A stretch of DNA of 64,000 bases from Linnemannia hyalina (lineage: Eukaryota; Mortierellomycota; Mortierellomycetes; Mortierellales; Mortierellaceae). Below are positions 1 to 11,979 of this stretch, piece after piece. The stretch's first letter is position 1. The number at the start of each line of letters is the position of its first letter. A program made the translations under genes and the position numbers. Location of the stretch: NCBI GenBank assembly GCA_019671135.1, contig JAHRHY010000015.1:1178001-1242000 (forward strand), read 5' to 3'. The notes beneath the pieces were generated by a model. That model was not told the DNA's origin, ran no database searches, and saw nothing but the letters and a program-made list of their open reading frames with translations.

Positions 1-131
1 GGCGACTGATCGGTCCTTACTACCCTCACCAGGCGAGATCAAGTTGCGCGTCTGTGCATTAACAACAATCCCGCAAGCAACACACGCTCCTTCACACCCC
101 ACATCCAACCCTACCCTCCTCCCCCTTCAAC

Positions 132-3100
132 ATGGCACAACGACCCATGGACGCAGACGCCAGTGAAGCTCTCCTCAAGCTCGCCTCCAAGACAGTGGAC
201 GATCAGCTTGGCAGAGAGCAAAAGTACCCCGAGCTCATCGACTTTTTCAACACCGACTACTCGGCAACTTATGTGGCCCCTGCCGATCCTCGCCAGCAGA
301 TCCTTCGTCGCAAGCGTGCTATCAGCCTCCCGGATACGCTCTTTGAGCAATACAACTGTACGCCTTTCATTTTCATTTCGAGCCTGGAGTTGTCTATTTC
401 CCGGAGGTGTGACCTTTTAGAAGAACAAGGACAAGGACCCTCGAACTAACAACCTCTTACTTGTTCGGATCTAGTGCTCGAGTGCCGCTGCTTCATGGGA
501 TTGTTTCCGGAAATCGGACGAGTCTGGATCACCATCGACCACCGCCTTTTCTTGTGGAACTATGCTGACGGGTAAGGATGGCTTGTACAGGATGTTTTAG
601 ACCGCAAAGAAAGCTGTAATTATTGGACTGGACATATTCTGACACTTTTGGCTACTGTCTTTTCAACTTGATAGAGGACACTATGAGTCGTACGAGGAGC
701 TGGATCAGATTATTGTTAACGTGGCTCTGGTTAAACCCAAGAAAGGTACAACGACTTGACAGTGGACAGATCAATCACCCCGAAGCATTCGATCCTTGAC
801 AGGAACGGCTGGTTAACACAACCAAACTTTTCACACATTTAATAACCGTAGATACCTTTGATGACAAGGTGCAGTACCTCCTCGTGATTGCAACTCCCAT
901 CGAGGTTCATCTTTTGGGTGTCTCTGTCGGCTCAGGATCGATCCCCCATACTCTTTACATCACCAACATGAGCGTACCTACCGACAATGTCGCCATCAAG
1001 AGCATCGTTGGAACAGCTGATGGCAGGATCTTTATGAATGGCAACGACGGAAGACTATGGGAGATTGATTATCAGTCAGAGGAAGGCTGGTTCAGCAAAA
1101 AGTGCTCCAAGCGGGAAGTCATCGGAAGCCCACTCTCCTACTTCATCCCTACATTCTTGAGCAAGATCAGAGTCGACCCTATCATCAAGGTTATCCTGGA
1201 CGAGTCCCGACAGACCATGTATGGTCTCACCGAGAATTCTAACATCGAGGTAAGGCAGCACTCAGCATTTTTGGATTTTCAAGGAATAGCGACATGACCT
1301 GTTTTCGGTTCTAGAAACCTAATACACACAGCATTTACTTTTGCAATGACACACAATAGGTGATTAGCCTTACGGGAGCAGTTCAGGCGCGCTCGACTGT
1401 CAAGGCAGGATACATTTTGCAGGAGGCCAAGCGCAAAAGCAACCACAGCAGGGCCATGGATGAGAACTCTTTCAAGGTCGTTGACATTCACACCATTCCT
1501 ACGACAGAGTCCAAAGACGTTTCCCTCCTTGCGATCACATCTACCGGCTGCCGTCTGTACTTTGGACAGAAGGGAGCTCTCGACTACAACAGTCAACGCA
1601 ACCTGGACCAGAGTTCGTCAGGACCCTATTTATTGCATGTGCGCATCCCACCAGCCTTCAACAACGCCCCCGAGGCCGTCCTTGGGCCTCAGGGCCAGTA
1701 CCGGATACATCAGTCCCTCTACAGCAATGGCGTCTTCCTGGCTGCACACTCTTTGCATGATGCTGCCGACGCCCTTATTGCCGCGGCACCAGAATCTGGA
1801 CCTATCAACAAAGCATCCACGGCCAGCAAGGTATTCATAACCTTTTTGACGGCATGCATTATTTGTCATATTGAAGCAGACAACGCCAATTACCTTTTTC
1901 TCACATGCCTTTTTCACTTTTGTAGACTATGGGAAGCACGTATATTCCAAAGTTGAGCGAGATCGCAATGATTGCAGGTTTGGACGGCAAGATTTGGGGC
2001 ATGTCAGAGATTCCAGGAGTCAATCACGCTGGCGCGATCGACCCTTCAATTGCAAGGAACGAGCTCGCTGTTCAGCTTTCTCGGTCCAGCAGGGAATATC
2101 TTGTTCTGACCAACTCGGGTGTCCAGGTCTTTGCCAAGCGTAGACCCATCGACACACTTCAGCAGCTTCTCCTTGACGCAAGGTCATCCGAGGCCGACCT
2201 TCTTGTCTTCTTTTCCCAGTAAGTTTTTTGTTCTGCAGGCTGAGTAATATTGCACATTACTCTTTTATGGCATCTTACCATCCTCATATTTGTTACCTGT
2301 ACTTGATAGATACGGACGCGTGGAGTCATGCGCCATGTGCATCGCCATTATTTGCGGACACCCAGCCCTTTCGCCTGTTGTTGCTGGAGCCCAGTGTAAG
2401 AGATCCTACAGTGTTTTAATTATCAGGATGCTTATTCTATGTTTATGCTACTCGTTGTAACCAAGACATCATCTTTGCTACTTCACCTTGTAGACATGAC
2501 TTCCCATTCAACATCTGGCCCTATTGCGGCTCTGGCTGAGAGACTCTTGCTTCAGTGGGGTGGCAAGCGCAACCCAGCCGAGAAACCCGCCAACAACATC
2601 TCAAACAACTTGGCAGGATCTGAACTCGGTCGCCCAGTCTCTCAGAGCAGTGTTGGACAGTACACTTATAGACATACAGCACTGAGCCTTTACTTGGCCC
2701 GCTTACTCCGACCTATCTGGAAGCGCAAGGTTCTCAAGGTCACCAACACCATCCGTGGTCTTGTTGACTCTGAACTCTCGGATCTTGTTCTCACGGCCGT
2801 GCAGAAGGACCTATTCTCTCTTCGCGCCTTCTTGACTAGCAACATTGAGCTCTTCACACCTCAACCTATCGTCTCCTCCAACCCACCTGGCGAGAAGGAT
2901 CAGATCGAGATTGAGAACGCCAACGCAGAGACAAAGTCTTTGAAGGCTCAATTGCTTCTTTTGACACAGTGCATTGAGGGTATCGCCTTTGTCCTCTTCT
3001 TGGTCGACTCCAAGATGTCCGAGACCGTTTCTAAGTACGTGAAAGTCCTTATTTCATTTGCGAATGATATGTTATTAGTGATGATTTTGGTTCTAACGTT

Positions 3101-5518
3101 TGTTCACTTATCACCTCTTCTCAGTATCCCCGCTGAGTCCCAGCAAGCCTTGTTGGGAATTACCTACGAGACGTTGTTGACTACCTCCAAGGGTCATGAC
3201 CTCTGCCGTGAGCTCGTCACCGCTGTCATCAACAAGCAGATGGGCCATCACATGAGCGTACGTCTACTACTGCTTTTACTCAATTTATTGTACATACAGC
3301 ATTCGCTTCGGTCGCTGACATTTCTCTTTTTTTTTTGCTGTGTTCATACAGGTCGACGCTGTCAGTGATACTTTGCAGCGCATCTGCGGATCCTTCTGCA
3401 ACCCCGGTGATGTGATCTTTTACAAGGCAACGGAACATTTGCGCCAGTCAAAGTCCTCTACAGACCCCGCTGATATTGAAGACCATGCCAGAGAGTCATT
3501 AAGATTGTTCAAGAAGGTTCCATTCCTGTTGGTGGATGAGTCTCACGGCCCCAACAAGCTTCAGGGGGTTTGCAAGGATTACATGGATCTCAAGTTTTTC
3601 CCAGGTTCGTATTATTTTCTTTTGTTGCTGGCAAATGAATTTTAGACTTGGGCGCGAATACTGACGTGAATTTTATGCGCAATTATCAAATAGGTGCCGT
3701 GGAGTTAGCATTGTCGTGCGCTCAGGATTTGGACCCCAGTAATAAGGCAGCAGGATACGTCAAAGATGGCATGAACTCCAAGGTAAGATCGCGCTTCCTA
3801 TGGTTGTTCATGGTTGCCTTTTCATTCGCAAAGGCTGACCAAAGATGAATTTTATCTTTACATAGGACATCCGCTTGGAGCAATACCAACAGAGGGTGAT
3901 CTGCTACGACAACACGGCAGCTGTCTTGGAGGCGCTGGGTTTGGACTCTGCTCAGGGGCCCCTTTCCAGCTTCGCCTTCCACACCTTGGAGACAGCCCTT
4001 CAGTTCGACGACTCTCTTTTCCACACATATCTTTACGACTGGCTTTTGTCTCATGGACGCGCCGACTATCTTTTGGAAATTTCGACGCCCTTTATCGAGG
4101 AGTACCTCAAGCAGTGCACACTCCTGGAATCAACGCGCGATCTCCTCTGGCGCTACTACATCAAGGTCGATGACTTTGGTCATGCCGCACAGGAGCTCGG
4201 AAGAATCGCCGACTCGACCCGTTACCAACTCAGCTTTGAGTCACGTTTGGAGTACCTCTCACTTGCTGTCAGCAACGCCAAGAGTTACCCAGCTGGATCA
4301 GACCCCAAGACTGACAATGGTCGTCTGTTGATCGAATTGGAGGAAAAGCTGGAGGTTGGAAACATTCAACTGAACATTATCTTGAGTCTCAAGGCCCTGG
4401 CCGACGAATCTCGTCTCAGGGCAAGGATTCTGTCACTGGATCCCACAGCCAGTCAGTTCGAGAGCCATCGTGCCCAGCAGCTCGAAGGTCTCTACCAGAG
4501 TTGCAAGGCCCAATTGCTCGATATCGACAACGTAAGTCTCCCTTCCATTTTCTTGTACTTCCTGTTCCGCTACATGAATATTTGAGAACCATACTAACGT
4601 ACTTTCATCTTGCGATTGTTAGCTGTACCACACATATGTTGAGCCCCTCAAGATGTATGACTGCATGCTTGCTCTTTACCATGCCTCCGATATTGATGAC
4701 GAGTATCACGTCCGCGCCGCATGGGAGGGCTTCATTTCCTCTGGTAAGATGTCTCATATGTGATTACTGGTAGGCAAGCACACGAGAAATTAGCGAAAGA
4801 TGCTAATTCTTTGATTTTTTTTGTCATGTCTGTAGTGTTTGCTGTTGCTGAGGAGGAGGGAAGGTCACCGTTGGTCGACATTGAGGTGCGTGTTCGGGAT
4901 TTGGGTCGCCGATTCTACCCTTCGGCCAAGGTGACTCCTATTTCGACGATGGTTCAGACTTTGGAACGTTATCCTTACTTGAAGCAGACTGCTCGCTACC
5001 CGGTGTCACCAGGCTGGGCCGTCCGTATTCTTCACGACATTGGATTCCCATACGAGGCGCTCTTTGACAGCTTCCATTCGCTGATCGAGACCAAGAACAA
5101 CGTCTGGGTTGGTCCTCGTGCGTCGCTTGTTCTTATCCAGGATATTGAGTTCTTACTTCGTGTCTGGTTGGCAGAGACCCAGGGAACTGGTATCATTGCC
5201 GAGTTGAACGATGAGCTGGGCATCTCTGAGGATGAGTGGCAGGTCTATGGAGGAGGCCGTGGAGGAGCAGCTTCTGTGGCTGCTACTAACGGACTGGGCT
5301 TCTCTGGAGCAGGGTTGCTGGACCGGTACCGGACAAAGAAGCTGGATGATGCGATCCAAGTTTATATTCGTCTCTTGGAATCTGCGTCGTGGACGCCAAC
5401 CCCCATTTCTAGTCCGCTGGATGAGAATTTGGGTGGATCACAACAAGAGTTGCCGGCTAAGGCCAGGAGTCTTGTGCAGAGACTTCAGGCTATTCGTAGT
5501 CGTATCCAGCGGTTGTAG
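132..5518 (+). CDS. NUP170: Nucleoporin Nup155/Nup170 family, inner-ring scaffold of the nuclear pore
   Basis: Large scaffold nucleoporin of the inner ring of the nuclear pore complex, an established role of the Nup155/Nup170 family. I read 14 exons: 132-357, 475-571, 675-745, 852-1249, 1360-1830, 1926-2218, 2310-2395, 2494-3034, 3125-3257, 3352-3604, 3694-3782, 3866-4531, 4623-4743, 4836-5518. Every junction is GT-AG and phase-consistent, giving 1375 residues, close to the roughly 1390 usual for the family. The N-terminal half is the beta-propeller-type Nucleoporin_N region, with conserved stretches such as GLFPEIGRVWITIDHRLFLW. The C-terminal half is a helical alpha-solenoid. The start is the first ATG after the 5' leader and fits the conserved N-terminus. 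Introns are 80-118 bp. No break was seen. The family call is certain; the yeast-style symbol is by homology. Confidence 0.93.
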
Positions 5519-5586
5519 TTTGGGAGTGGAAGAAAAGAAGAAGAAAAGAACAAAGCATGAAACCCAAGACAGCATTCAGGAACACA

Positions 5587-5592
5587 AATAAA
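5587..5592 (+). terminator. Poly(A) signal of the nucleoporin gene
   Basis: An AATAAA hexamer lies 69 bases after the nucleoporin stop, followed by a T-rich tract near 5624-5640. This is a plausible cleavage and polyadenylation signal. It is seen in sequence only. Confidence 0.5.
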
Positions 5593-5851
5593 CATTTACA
5601 CATACACACCGTTTTCTGAGCGCGTTTTTTTTTTTTTTTTGGCTTTTCGACTCTCTGTCGAGAGATCTGAAGATATCAAAAATCAAAGGCAGGAGCTCGT
5701 TTTGAGGGCAAAGTACTCCCCAAGTGGCCAACAGGTTGATTGGTCGAGCCGTCGATCGTTTTTTTTGGACCTTCTCCATTTGCTTCGCCCTGTGGTCTCA
5801 ACGCGGCCGTGTGTCCCCCCTAAATAATTCTTCCATCAACTGTGTACACAG

Positions 5852-5902
5852 GCTATCAACAACAACAACAACAACAACAGCAACAACAACAACAACAACA
5901 AT
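5852..5902. repeat. CAA/AAC trinucleotide microsatellite
   Basis: About 15 near-perfect AAC/CAA units with one CAG interruption in non-coding DNA downstream of the nucleoporin gene. It is directly visible in the sequence. Confidence 0.85.
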
Positions 5903-8177
5903 AACTACATCAGCAACATGCTGCATCCAGAACATTCAATTCAGAGTGAATATTCAATGTTCAAAACGATAAAGAGCAACAATATTAATATCTTTATGTG
6001 TGGAGATCATGATAAAGTATGCCCCTTCTGTTCTCCTTCTCTTACTCCACCTCGTTTGCTTCCTCTCAGCATTCCCCGGCTTCCATCGTACAACTCATGA
6101 CTCGTGCAAGATGCATTGACAAGCAAATCAGAAAGGAAAAAAAAAAAAAGACGGCGACAATGGGGAAGGGAATACCCAGGCTCAATACGTGTCAGATAGC
6201 TCTTCTGAATTGGCTGCAATGGCTATGACAATGGTGATCGTTGGTAAGTTGGGCAATTTTGTAAATCCACATGAGTTTGAGCAAAGGGGATCGGCGCCTT
6301 TTATTTTTGGGGGTGGATTGGAAAAACAAAACGAAAGGAGACCATTCCTCGTGTCCTATGTCATCTGAGAAAAAAGCATAACTCGCACGCTCGCGGAACA
6401 TGCCAATGTGTAATATGATTTCCCCCTATTATTAAAGTACAGGAAAGGGGAGTCGTACCATCTTGCAATTGCGAGACCTGACATCACCCAGAAATACACG
6501 GTCAGAAGTACGGTATCGAAGCGTAGATCACAGGCACGGGCATCCTCTCTGGCTCTTATACTCAAACTCACTCTTTCTTGTCTGGTTCTAGTCGTCTATG
6601 GAGGGCACGACGAGTTAGCGAGTTAGACCTGACGAAGAGTGAGGAGTCGAGGTTTTTGAGTATTGAGAAAGAAGCGAAAAACGAACACACAAAAGACATT
6701 AAAAACATATCAACCAAGATGCCGATTTGTGCAGAGGATAGCTGTCTAATGTGCCTGGTGATTGGAAAAAAAGTAATGATGTTGGGGGCCGCCGTTCTTC
6801 TCACCAGGATGGATCACATACCTTGCATTGACATACGAATTCATGTTTGAAAATCTTTGAGACAGGGTCTGGGCTTGGTACCTGAAGTGGTCTGTGCGGG
6901 GGTAACATCAGTGGTCTCAGTGGACGCACTCGCATGAGAAAACGACTCGAGGCCCCTTTTTTATTTTTTTGACTTAATGGCGTCGAGGCACGTTCTTTGT
7001 TCTCTGCCTTTTCTTCGTACTGTTGTCAATACAGCAAAAATGCACTTGATGATGACAGGCATCTGTGCGCAAGTGGGCTATGTGGGCGCATAGCAAAGGT
7101 CAGCCAGGGCTATGCTCGATTACAAACAAAATATTAGCAGTGTCATGAGGAACGTACTCTGCTTCTTTCTTTCGCACTTCCGCTCCTCCCTCCTTCCGAC
7201 CTCACCATCGTCTCTTCCATCACCAACCCTCATTCGCTCATTCGACATTCGCCCTTTGACATTTTTCTTTCTTTGAGCATCAGGCTCTCTCATCTGAAAT
7301 AAGCCTACCTCCAACTGCCAAAAAAAAAATTGAACGCCAAAGAGAGCGAGTACGTTCCCCTTAGTCAATTTAGTCACTTTAGTCAAAAAACAAGGATAAA
7401 TCAACCTTATGCTTTCCCCAGGCTGCCTCTTCCTTTTACTCTTTGTCGTTTTTACTTGTTCTTCGCCATTAGTCAACGAAATCTGAGCCTTCGCACAGAC
7501 TAAAACACAGCACCATACCGCTGCTCTGTTCTAAAGTGCACTCGGCACACGTAGTAAATACAGCTGCAGAACGCGAAATACTGGCAAAGTGTCCTTGGTT
7601 TTAAAGGAGTAATCATCAACTTACAAGTCTCCTTCTGTGTAGACAGTCAGCCTTCATCAGTAACCCCAGAAAGCGCTGCCCCCAAAAGTACCAATAAGGA
7701 AACAAGCAAATAAAAAGAAGCAAGCACCTCCGACCCTGTGAGTATACTTTTGTAGTTATTTGACCTCTCTGCATGATGAATACCTTCCTCTGGGCGTAAA
7801 ACTAACCAACTCATTTATTTTTCCGTATTTGTCTTGTGACAGACCGTCCTCGTCAATTTGACCAAGCACAGCACTTTGGCGAGCAAGTCAAGGTATAATG
7901 TTCGCTGCCTTGCGAACTATACTCTAACTTTTAGCCTTGGTACTAATGACTGACGTATTTCATGGTTCATAGTAGGACACGCGATATGACCAAGGACTCC
8001 CCTATTCAACCACATGCAACTAGAGACGGCAATGAACTCGCTGAGGGCATGCATGGCATCAAAATAGACCCCGGCATCGACCCCGAGATTCAGAAGATTG
8101 CCTGTCTCGAGGTCGACCTGCGCATGTTATAATCACAGCGCCTGAAGGAGTCACAACCACCCGTCTACATAACTCCT

Positions 8178-9371
8178 ATGGCCAAGGCCAACCTTCAAGC
8201 CCGAGACGACGCCCTTTTCCCTCTCTTAGAGAAGGTGGAAGAGTTCCTGACCAGCGAACGTCGAGTGATGCTTGTTTTAGGCGATTCCGGAATCGGCAAG
8301 TCGACATTCAGTCGACACCTGGAACGCCAACTCTGGACCGGCTACAAGCAAGGCGATCCTATCCCTCTCTACATCAACCTGCCTTTCGTTGACAACCCGG
8401 CACACGAACTAGTCGAGAAAGTACTATATTACCACAACTTTCTTAACAACCAGATTCTAGAGATGAAGCAACACCGCCACTTCATTCTCATCTGTGACGG
8501 ATACGACGAAAGTCAGCTCAAGGTCAACATCCACACCACCAACCTGTTCAACCAACCCGGGCAGTGGAAGGTCAAAGTCATCATCAGTTGTCGCACCCAG
8601 TACTTGGAACTGGACTACCACTCTCGGTTCCAACCTCAGCCTGTCGATCGATGTCAGAGTGCTCGGCCGGACCTCTTTCAGGAAGCTGTGCTTGCACCCT
8701 TCTCCAAGGCACAAATCGATGACTATGTCTCCCGCTACATCCCTCTCGAGTCACGATCCTGGATAAAGGAGGCCTACATGCGGATATTGGCCACAGTTCC
8801 CAACCTCATGGACTTGGTTTCGAATCCTTTTCTTCTTACTCTTGCACTGGAGGCGATGCCTATTATTGCCGACAGGGAGCATAATTTTTCGGCCGTCAAG
8901 ATCACGCGAGTTGAACTCTATGACGCTTTTGTTGTGTACTGGTTGGGTGTCAATAAACGTCGTCTTGAGAGCAACGCTCTGTCGTCCGGCGACCGGAGAG
9001 TCTTTGATCAGCTTTTGGATGCAGGATTTTATTCGATGGGTCTCGGCTACTCTACGAGATTGGCGATGGCGATCTTTGAGAGACAGGGTGGAAACGCGGT
9101 AGTCCAGTACATTCACACTCACGACAGTGGGACATGGAAGGAAGAGTTCTTTGGATTAGATCCAGAGGTCCGATTGTTGCAGGAATCATCCCCATTGACC
9201 CGCTCAGGCTCTCGGTTTCAATTTCTTCACAGATCCATGTTCGAGTATTTCTTCTCTCGCACCATCTACACGCCTGCCAGGAGTGACGCCGACCTTGATT
9301 CAGATGGCGATATTGGATCCCCCGCTTTTCAATTGACCGATGGTCATAGTCCTTTGTTCCACGGGATCTAG
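8178..9371 (+). CDS. NACHT NTPase module of the broken NLR-like gene
   Basis: An open frame of 397 codons whose first Met lies in the conserved run PMAKANLQARDDALFPL, so translation could restart here despite the upstream TAA at 8130. The P-loop GDSGIGKST is at about residues 35-43 and a Walker B-like ILICDGYDE at about 103-111. A helical NACHT-associated region follows (NPFLLTLALEAMP, then FLHRSMFEYFFSR near the end). It stops at 9371 only because of the frameshift; the conserved continuation RDLVIEPSILQFLSDRV is in another frame from 9362. The domain call is firm. Whether a protein is made is unknown. Confidence 0.7.
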   Translation: MAKANLQARDDALFPLLEKVEEFLTSERRVMLVLGDSGIGKSTFSRHLERQLWTGYKQGDPIPLYINLPFVDNPAHELVEKVLYYHNFLNNQILEMKQHRHFILICDGYDESQLKVNIHTTNLFNQPGQWKVKVIISCRTQYLELDYHSRFQPQPVDRCQSARPDLFQEAVLAPFSKAQIDDYVSRYIPLESRSWIKEAYMRILATVPNLMDLVSNPFLLTLALEAMPIIADREHNFSAVKITRVELYDAFVVYWLGVNKRRLESNALSSGDRRVFDQLLDAGFYSMGLGYSTRLAMAIFERQGGNAVVQYIHTHDSGTWKEEFFGLDPEVRLLQESSPLTRSGSRFQFLHRSMFEYFFSRTIYTPARSDADLDSDGDIGSPAFQLTDGHSPLFHGI

Positions 9372-11636
9372 TCATAGAGCCATCCATTCTCCAGTTCCTC
9401 TCCGATCGTGTGAAGCCAGACCCAGATTTCGAACAGCAGCTCCGCTCAGTCATCGACCAGTCCAAGACCGATCCGGCAGCCATCATTGGAGCCGCCAATG
9501 CCATCACGATCCTGGTCAAAGCCGGTGCGCTCTTCCACGGTGTCGATCTCCAGGGTATAAAGGTCCCTGGTGCAGACCTTTCTGACGGTCAGTTTGACTT
9601 TGCTGTGTTTCGAGGAGCTGATTTGACGGGGGTCAATTTCGCGAGGAGTTGGTTGCGACAGGTGGATATGAGCATGGCACTGCTGGAGGGAGTGCGATTT
9701 GGAGAGCTACCTTATCTCGAGGTGGAGGGCTACATAAAAGACTGCGCCTACTCGCCAGATGGAAAGATGCTTGCTATGGCGCTGGTGCAGGCCATTGTTG
9801 AGATTTACGATACTACATCATGGACAAGGGTACATCAACTCAAAGGACATGACAGCAGTGTCTACTGTCTTGCATTTTCACCTAATGGCCAGCAACTTGT
9901 TTCAGGGGACCGACGAGGAACAGTTCGGCTGTGGAGTACTATTAACGGCAACGGTTTATTCGCCATGGGCGGGCATATGGACGACGTGAATTCCGTGGCA
10001 TTTTCACCCTCTGGCGCCCAAACCGCATCTGCCAGCCACGACACAACAGTAAACTTATGGGATTCACAGACAGGAAAGAGACTTTTTGTTTTGCGGAGGC
10101 ACACTGGACCAGTCACGAGCATCGCTTATTCTCCGGACGGACTACTGCTCGCATCAGGCAGCATAGATGAGACGATTCGGTTTTGGAACCCAAGGACAGG
10201 AGAGCCGGGCATGTTTTGGAGGCCTGCTGTGGGGGGAGTCTGCAGTCTCGCATATTCCCCAGGTGGGCATATACTGGCATCTGGTCATAGTGATGGAATG
10301 TCACGGCTTTGGGAAGCAGACTCTGGAGACCAAGGCCCGGTTCTGCATGGCCATAGCAACGCAGTTACAGGAATTGCCTTCTCCCCCTACAGGCCAATGG
10401 ATTGCTTCTTCCAGTGAAGACGGAACAGTGCGGCTGTGGGACGTTTCCACAGGCACCCAAGATTCTATCCTGCCAGGACGTGATGACCAAGTATGTAGTG
10501 TTACCTTCTCTCCGGATGGTACCCAGATTGCCTCAGCGACTTTTCTCAAGGTTCGGTTGTGGGAGGTGAGCTCAAGCCTGTCGAACGTCGAGTCACAAAG
10601 TCCGCTGGACCTTGCATGGAAGGTGACCTACTCTTCAGATTGCCGTACTGTCCTCTCTGCCGATGGCCGCGGAACTGTCCAAAAGTGGGATGTCAAGTCT
10701 GGAGCGTCCGACTCGATTTCAATCCAACGCCTATATCTTCAGTCGATCAGAACCAGGGCATTCTCTCCGGACGGGAATCAACTGGCAGAAGGTGTCGAGG
10801 ACTTCTCCATTTTACTGTGGGACCTTCCATCTGGTGCACCAGGACCAATCCTGAAGGAACATACGGACCGACTGTATTCACTTTCTTATTCGCCATGTGG
10901 TCATCGTCTCGCTTCAGCTAGCTGGGACCGTTCTGTACGGCTGTGGGACCTGCGCGAAACGGAGCAGAGTTTTTTGGTTGCAGAGTTGGATCGCTCAGCG
11001 GAATCGGTGGCATTCTCCCCATCAGGTCGTGGTCTTGCACTCGGCTCTTTTGGCGGGACGACCGTCAACGTTTTCGATATCCAGTCAAGGACGCTTACAT
11101 CCTTCAAGGGATTGACAGGCCAGTCGAATACTGTATTCGCGTACTCGCCTCATGGTCAACAGCTTGCCATCGGGACTATTGAAAAGTCTATCCATTTTTG
11201 GGACCTCCAGTCCAACAAACCCAACATCGTCCTAAAAGCTCACTATGGTCCAATCTTCTGTATCGCCTATTCATCGTGTGCGCAGTGGATCGCCTCCTGC
11301 GGTAGCAGCGATACTGTTCAACTTCGGCACCGACAACCTGGCGAGGCAGAGAGCTGGTCCTTCGTCACTTCGGTCCGCGGGTTCTTTGCTGATGTTCTGG
11401 ACATCGCCTGGAACACGGTCGTTCCGACGGAGTTTATAACTGGTTGCGCAGATGGATCCGTTCGAGCATGGCGGATTTCAAATGACGGTGATGGCGAGGG
11501 GTTTGTCGTCAAGTTTCTCTGGGGCCCCAAACTTAGCATTCTTTGTGCCGATGGTCTGGCACTCAAGGATGCGACTGGCCTTAGTCCCATCTACCAGAAA
11601 TTATTGGTCCAACGTGGTGCCATCGAGGATGTCTAG
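9362..11636 (+). CDS. Pentapeptide-like and WD40 repeat module of the broken NLR-like gene
   Basis: This is in two frames joined near 10385. The first (to 10417) opens with ILQFLSDRV, then pentapeptide-like repeats of the A(D/N)LXX kind (VDLQG, ADLSD, ADLTG, VNFAR), then WD40 repeats. The second (in frame to 11636) continues the propellers. Around 14 WD40 units are visible, many ending in LWD or similar (VRLWDVSTG, VRLWDLRE, IHFWDLQS), enough for two seven-bladed propellers. The second frame also covers 10167-10385 as an overlapping shadow, which should not be annotated. WD40 arrays are ligand-sensing in fungal STAND proteins; the ligand is unknown. Confidence 0.7.
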
Positions 11637-11979
11637 GTTCCTGGAGAGGGTGTATTGAGCGATCCCTTGGTGTCTGATGAGGATGAGCTTGGTGTGCTGT
11701 CGGATGAAGTTGGATCAAATGGGTGAGGGGTAGCCGGTGGTTTATTGGGACAGAGAAGGAGGGAATAATTAAAGAACATGTACCAAGCAGTAATCATTCT
11801 GCAAGTGCTGGTTGGTAGCTGAAGAAAGCTGCGCCACCAAATCATACGGTCCAAAAAGATGCAATGCACGTGACACGAACCATCACCTTGACGACAAAAA
11901 AGGACGACCCCAGACGACATCTCTCTCACAATTCCCCCCACATTCAACAAAACAACAAAAAACATCCGAATCACCCTCC

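Larger units (their letters stand above)
5519..7985. other. Intergenic region between nucleoporin and NACHT gene
   Basis: No convincing gene was found. It holds the nucleoporin 3' end, a CAA/AAC trinucleotide microsatellite at about 5852-5902, several homopolymer runs, and toward its right end the probable 5' leader of the NACHT gene. That leader carries a good intron: donor after AAGTCAAG at about 7891 and acceptor TTCATAG just before 7978. Short open frames here lack conserved features. Confidence 0.5.
7986..11636 (+). pseudogene. NACHT-pentapeptide-WD40 (NLR-like) gene with one stop and two frameshifts
   Basis: The ancestral frame can be followed from ATG 7986 (start MTKDSPIQP) to the stop at 11634-11636. 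It is interrupted by an in-frame TAA at 8130-8132, between DLRML and SQRLKE. A one-base loss lies near 9360, where the frame changes between SPLFH and RDLVIEPSILQFL. A one-base gain lies in a C run near 10385, where the frame changes between IAFSP and TGQWIA. The product would be an STAND-type NTPase: a NACHT module, short pentapeptide-like repeats and about 14 WD40 repeats. Such proteins act as signal-regulated switches, and in ascomycetes as heterokaryon-incompatibility sensors; no role can be assigned here. The rest is well conserved, so the breaks are either recent or sequencing errors. The two frameshifts compensate, so the end is in the original frame. Confidence 0.75.

Noticed and set aside
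5519..7985. tRNA or small RNA gene in the large intergenic region
   Set aside because: I looked for A- and B-box-like words and cloverleaf pairing by eye and found none convincing. A tRNA scan would be decisive.
10167..10385. Start of the second WD40 frame as a separate gene
   Set aside because: In this interval the other frame encodes perfect WD40 repeats. The overlap is a shadow created by the frameshift near 10385.
11812..11979. Upstream in-frame Met of the HTH-EGY gene
   Set aside because: The added 56 residues look like leader DNA, and the conserved-looking protein starts at 11980. It cannot be fully excluded without transcript data.
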